Assembly (NCBI GenBank): GCA_010024485.1
Contig: RGGX01000061.1
Span: forward strand, 1-7,127
DNA: 7,127 bases
Reading direction: 5' to 3'
Source: Actinomycetota bacterium
Lineage (GTDB): Bacteria > Actinomycetota > Acidimicrobiia > Acidimicrobiales > Ilumatobacteraceae
The notes beneath the pieces are model-generated. The model made no database searches and was not told the origin of the DNA. It saw nothing but the letters and a program-made list of their open reading frames with translations. Positions 5,920 to 7,127 of the stretch are shown here, piece after piece; positions within the stretch are counted from its first letter, which is position 1; the number at the start of each line of letters is the position of its first letter. Position numbers and translations under genes: made by a program.

Positions 5920-6207
5920 ATGAGGTACAGCGTGTCCGTCATCGCCGAGGGCGACCGCGAGATCCGACTCGACGAGGTGGTCGAGCTCGCCGACGCCGTC
6001 GCCGGACTCGACGGGATCGCCAGCGGTGCCGGGTCGATGTCCTACGGGGCCCAGATCGTCGTCGAGGCACCCAACTCCGATGCAGCGGTCGACGCAGCCG
6101 TCCCGCTCTTCATCGAGGCAGCTCGGTCCGCCGGGCTCCCCGAGTGGCCCGTCACCCGAGCCGAAACCATCTCCGAGGTCGACGACCTCGAGGCGTTCGA
6201 ACCGTGA
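5920..6207 (+). CDS. Unrecognised 95-residue protein, possible ferredoxin-like fold
   Basis: I do not recognise a named family. The pattern of hydrophobic residues suggests strand (RYSVSVIAEG), helix (LDEVVELADAVAGL), two strands (GIASGAGSMSYGAQIVVEAP), helix (SDAAVDAAVPLFIEAARSAG) and strand (VTRAETISEV), a beta-alpha-beta-beta-alpha-beta order as in ferredoxin-like folds. There are no cysteines or membrane segments, so it is not an iron-sulfur protein. AGGAGA lies 3 bases before the ATG, the clearest ribosome-binding site in this gene run. It follows the CoxE-like gene by 10 bases, and its TGA overlaps the GTG of the next gene (GTGA). The context suggests a role with the CoxD/CoxE-like pair or with the next protein. 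The fold is inferred from pattern only. Confidence 0.8.
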   Translation: MRYSVSVIAEGDREIRLDEVVELADAVAGLDGIASGAGSMSYGAQIVVEAPNSDAAVDAAVPLFIEAARSAGLPEWPVTRAETISEVDDLEAFEP

Positions 6208-6677
6208 TTCGACTGGGTTCGCTCGCCGGGTATCCCTTCGAGGGGCCACGGGTGCTCGCGGGTTGGACAGCACCGGCCGTTCCCGCCGTGTACGCCGTGG
6301 TCACCCGCAATGACGCCGAGTCGAAGCCCCAGGAGTTCTCCGTCATCTACATCGGCCACGCCGACGACCTGTCGGCGGAGAAGTTCCCGTTCCGCCACTC
6401 CCACTCGCCCGCATGGATCAAGCGCGCCGGATCGAAGTGGAACCTCCACATCTGCTTCTACGAGGTGCCCGGAGGACTCCGATCACATCGCGAGCAGATC
6501 ACGCGCGAGCTGATCTCCATCTACAAGCCGTCGTGCAACCCGGACCAGTACGACCGCACCTGGAAGGACACATGGATCGGCGCCTATCAGACACCGATGA
6601 CCGGTCCTCTCACCACCGGACACGCCCCCGACTCAGCGAGGTCGGAGACGACCGGTGATCAATCAGCGGGCCGGTAA
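6204..6677 (+). CDS. GIY-YIG nuclease-superfamily-like protein
   Basis: A 157-residue protein. AVYAV (28-32) and IYIGHADDL (48-56) match the two short strands that give the GIY-YIG superfamily its name. Arg64 in FPFRHSH, Glu102 in REQITRELISIYKPSCN and Asn112 sit where the superfamily's catalytic arginine, glutamate and asparagine are expected, so a complete active site is possible. The C-terminal 30 residues are rich in Thr, Ser and Gly and look disordered. I start it at GTG 6204, overlapping the previous stop by 4 bases; the longer frame reaching back to 6144 would run inside the preceding gene and lacks family similarity there. Superfamily members include repair, restriction and homing nucleases, but many stand-alone ones are uncharacterised. 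Its coupling to a CoxD/CoxE-like run is unexpected. The last 19 bases overlap the convergent membrane-protein gene. Confidence 0.75.
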   Translation: MIRLGSLAGYPFEGPRVLAGWTAPAVPAVYAVVTRNDAESKPQEFSVIYIGHADDLSAEKFPFRHSHSPAWIKRAGSKWNLHICFYEVPGGLRSHREQITRELISIYKPSCNPDQYDRTWKDTWIGAYQTPMTGPLTTGHAPDSARSETTGDQSAGR

Positions 6678-7024
6678 CCGACGCCCTCGAGCAGTCGAGA
6701 GCGGCGGGTCCCCATGGCCGGGCGCGCGGGCGGGCGCTCCGCGTCAGCGGGTTCAGGCTCGAAGGTGGCGCCGGTGACGATGCCCTCGGCCATGCCGTAG
6801 AGCAGCGGCAGTGCACCGGCGACCACGCCGCCGGTGCCGTTGATCCGCTCGACCCCCGGTTGGATGACCTCGGCATTGGCCTTGATCTCCCACACCACAT
6901 CGGCGCACTCCTCGAGGCGCGTTGCCACCTTCGTGAGTTGGCCACCCACGATGAACAGGTAGATCGCGAGCCCGGCGATGAGCAGAGCGATGTCGATCAC
7001 AGTGAGCACGATGAGCGTCGTCAT
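6659..7024 (-). CDS. Small single-pass membrane protein of unknown function
   Basis: A 121-residue protein with one clear hydrophobic segment (about residues 4-26: LIVLTVIDIALLIAGLAIYLFIV). A likely amphipathic helix follows (QLTKVATRLEECADVVWEIKANAEVI, about 29-54), then a Gly/Ala-rich stretch (GTGGVVAGALPLLYGMAEGIV) and a polar C-terminus rich in Pro and Arg. The layout, a membrane anchor plus a helix able to form a coiled coil, resembles DUF948-type proteins, but I cannot assign it. The ATG at 7024 overlaps the upstream stop by 4 bases, so it is the second gene of a minus-strand operon. Its 3' end overlaps the GIY-YIG-like gene. Confidence 0.82.
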   Translation of the reverse strand: MTTLIVLTVIDIALLIAGLAIYLFIVGGQLTKVATRLEECADVVWEIKANAEVIQPGVERINGTGGVVAGALPLLYGMAEGIVTGATFEPEPADAERPPARPAMGTRRSRLLEGVGYRPAD

Positions 7025-7127
7025 GAGCGGACCTTCTCGAGAACTCGGCCGAGGAACAGGTGATGCTCGAGACCTTCGGCGAGCACGGCGTCGACGCCGG
7101 CTCCGACAGTCTCGATGAGCGCTGTGT
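7021..7127 (-). CDS. C-terminal end of an unidentified gene
   Basis: The last 34 residues of a protein that begins beyond the right edge. It reads TALIETVGAGVDAVLAEGL and then EHHLFLGRVLEKVRS, followed by TGA at 7023-7021. The frame is open to the edge, uses GC-rich third positions like its neighbours, and ends in an ATGA overlap with the membrane-protein gene, all of which support real coding. The piece is helical and too short to name a family. Confidence 0.7.
   Translation of the reverse strand, partial: TALIETVGAGVDAVLAEGLEHHLFLGRVLEKVRS

Noticed and set aside
6144..6203. Upstream extension of the GIY-YIG-like gene to an ATG at 6144.
   Set aside because: It would lie wholly inside the 95-residue gene in another frame, is Arg-rich and motif-free, and the GTG at 6204 gives the normal 4-base stop-start overlap seen elsewhere in the window.

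Overview
The window is GC-rich, compactly coded DNA that looks actinobacterial. Stop-start overlaps are frequent (ATGA or GTGA), four promoters appear leaderless, and two neighbouring genes belong to families tied to mycothiol, a thiol made only by actinobacteria. A lineage such as the Acidimicrobiia is plausible, but that is inference. The window is a set of short transcription units cut at both edges.

Left part, minus strand (1-2595): a TetR-family repressor gene overlaps by 4 bases the start of an acyl-CoA carboxylase carboxyltransferase gene, resembling the 3-methylcrotonyl-CoA carboxylase beta subunit, which runs off the left edge. A near-ideal TetR operator (two perfect 11-base arms around a 2-base centre) fills the space between the -35 and -10 boxes of the tetR promoter. 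Upstream is a two-gene operon: a DsbA-fold protein of the mycothiol-dependent reductase type (related to mycobacterial Rv2466c, but with CPYA instead of CPWC), overlapping by 4 bases a mycothiol-dependent maleylpyruvate isomerase-family protein.

Centre, plus strand (2670-6677): an XdhC-family gene diverges from the mycothiol pair. After it, apparently from its own promoter, comes a tight five-gene run: an unrecognised 93-residue protein, a CoxD-like MoxR AAA+ ATPase, a CoxE-like von Willebrand A protein, an unrecognised 95-residue protein, and a GIY-YIG-like protein. XdhC, CoxD and CoxE families mature the molybdenum cofactor site of CO dehydrogenase/xanthine dehydrogenase-type enzymes, so this looks like a maturation cassette. 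No molybdenum-enzyme subunit (CoxM/S/L type) is in the window, so the client is unknown. The coupling of a GIY-YIG-like protein and two small unknown proteins to it is the most unusual thing here.

Right edge, minus strand (6659-7127): a small single-pass membrane protein overlaps the GIY-YIG-like gene tail to tail by 19 bases and is preceded, with a 4-base overlap, by the end of another gene cut by the window.

No tRNA, rRNA, CRISPR array, insertion sequence or attachment site was seen. There is no gene-free stretch over 300 bases; the longest is about 90 bases (974-1063).
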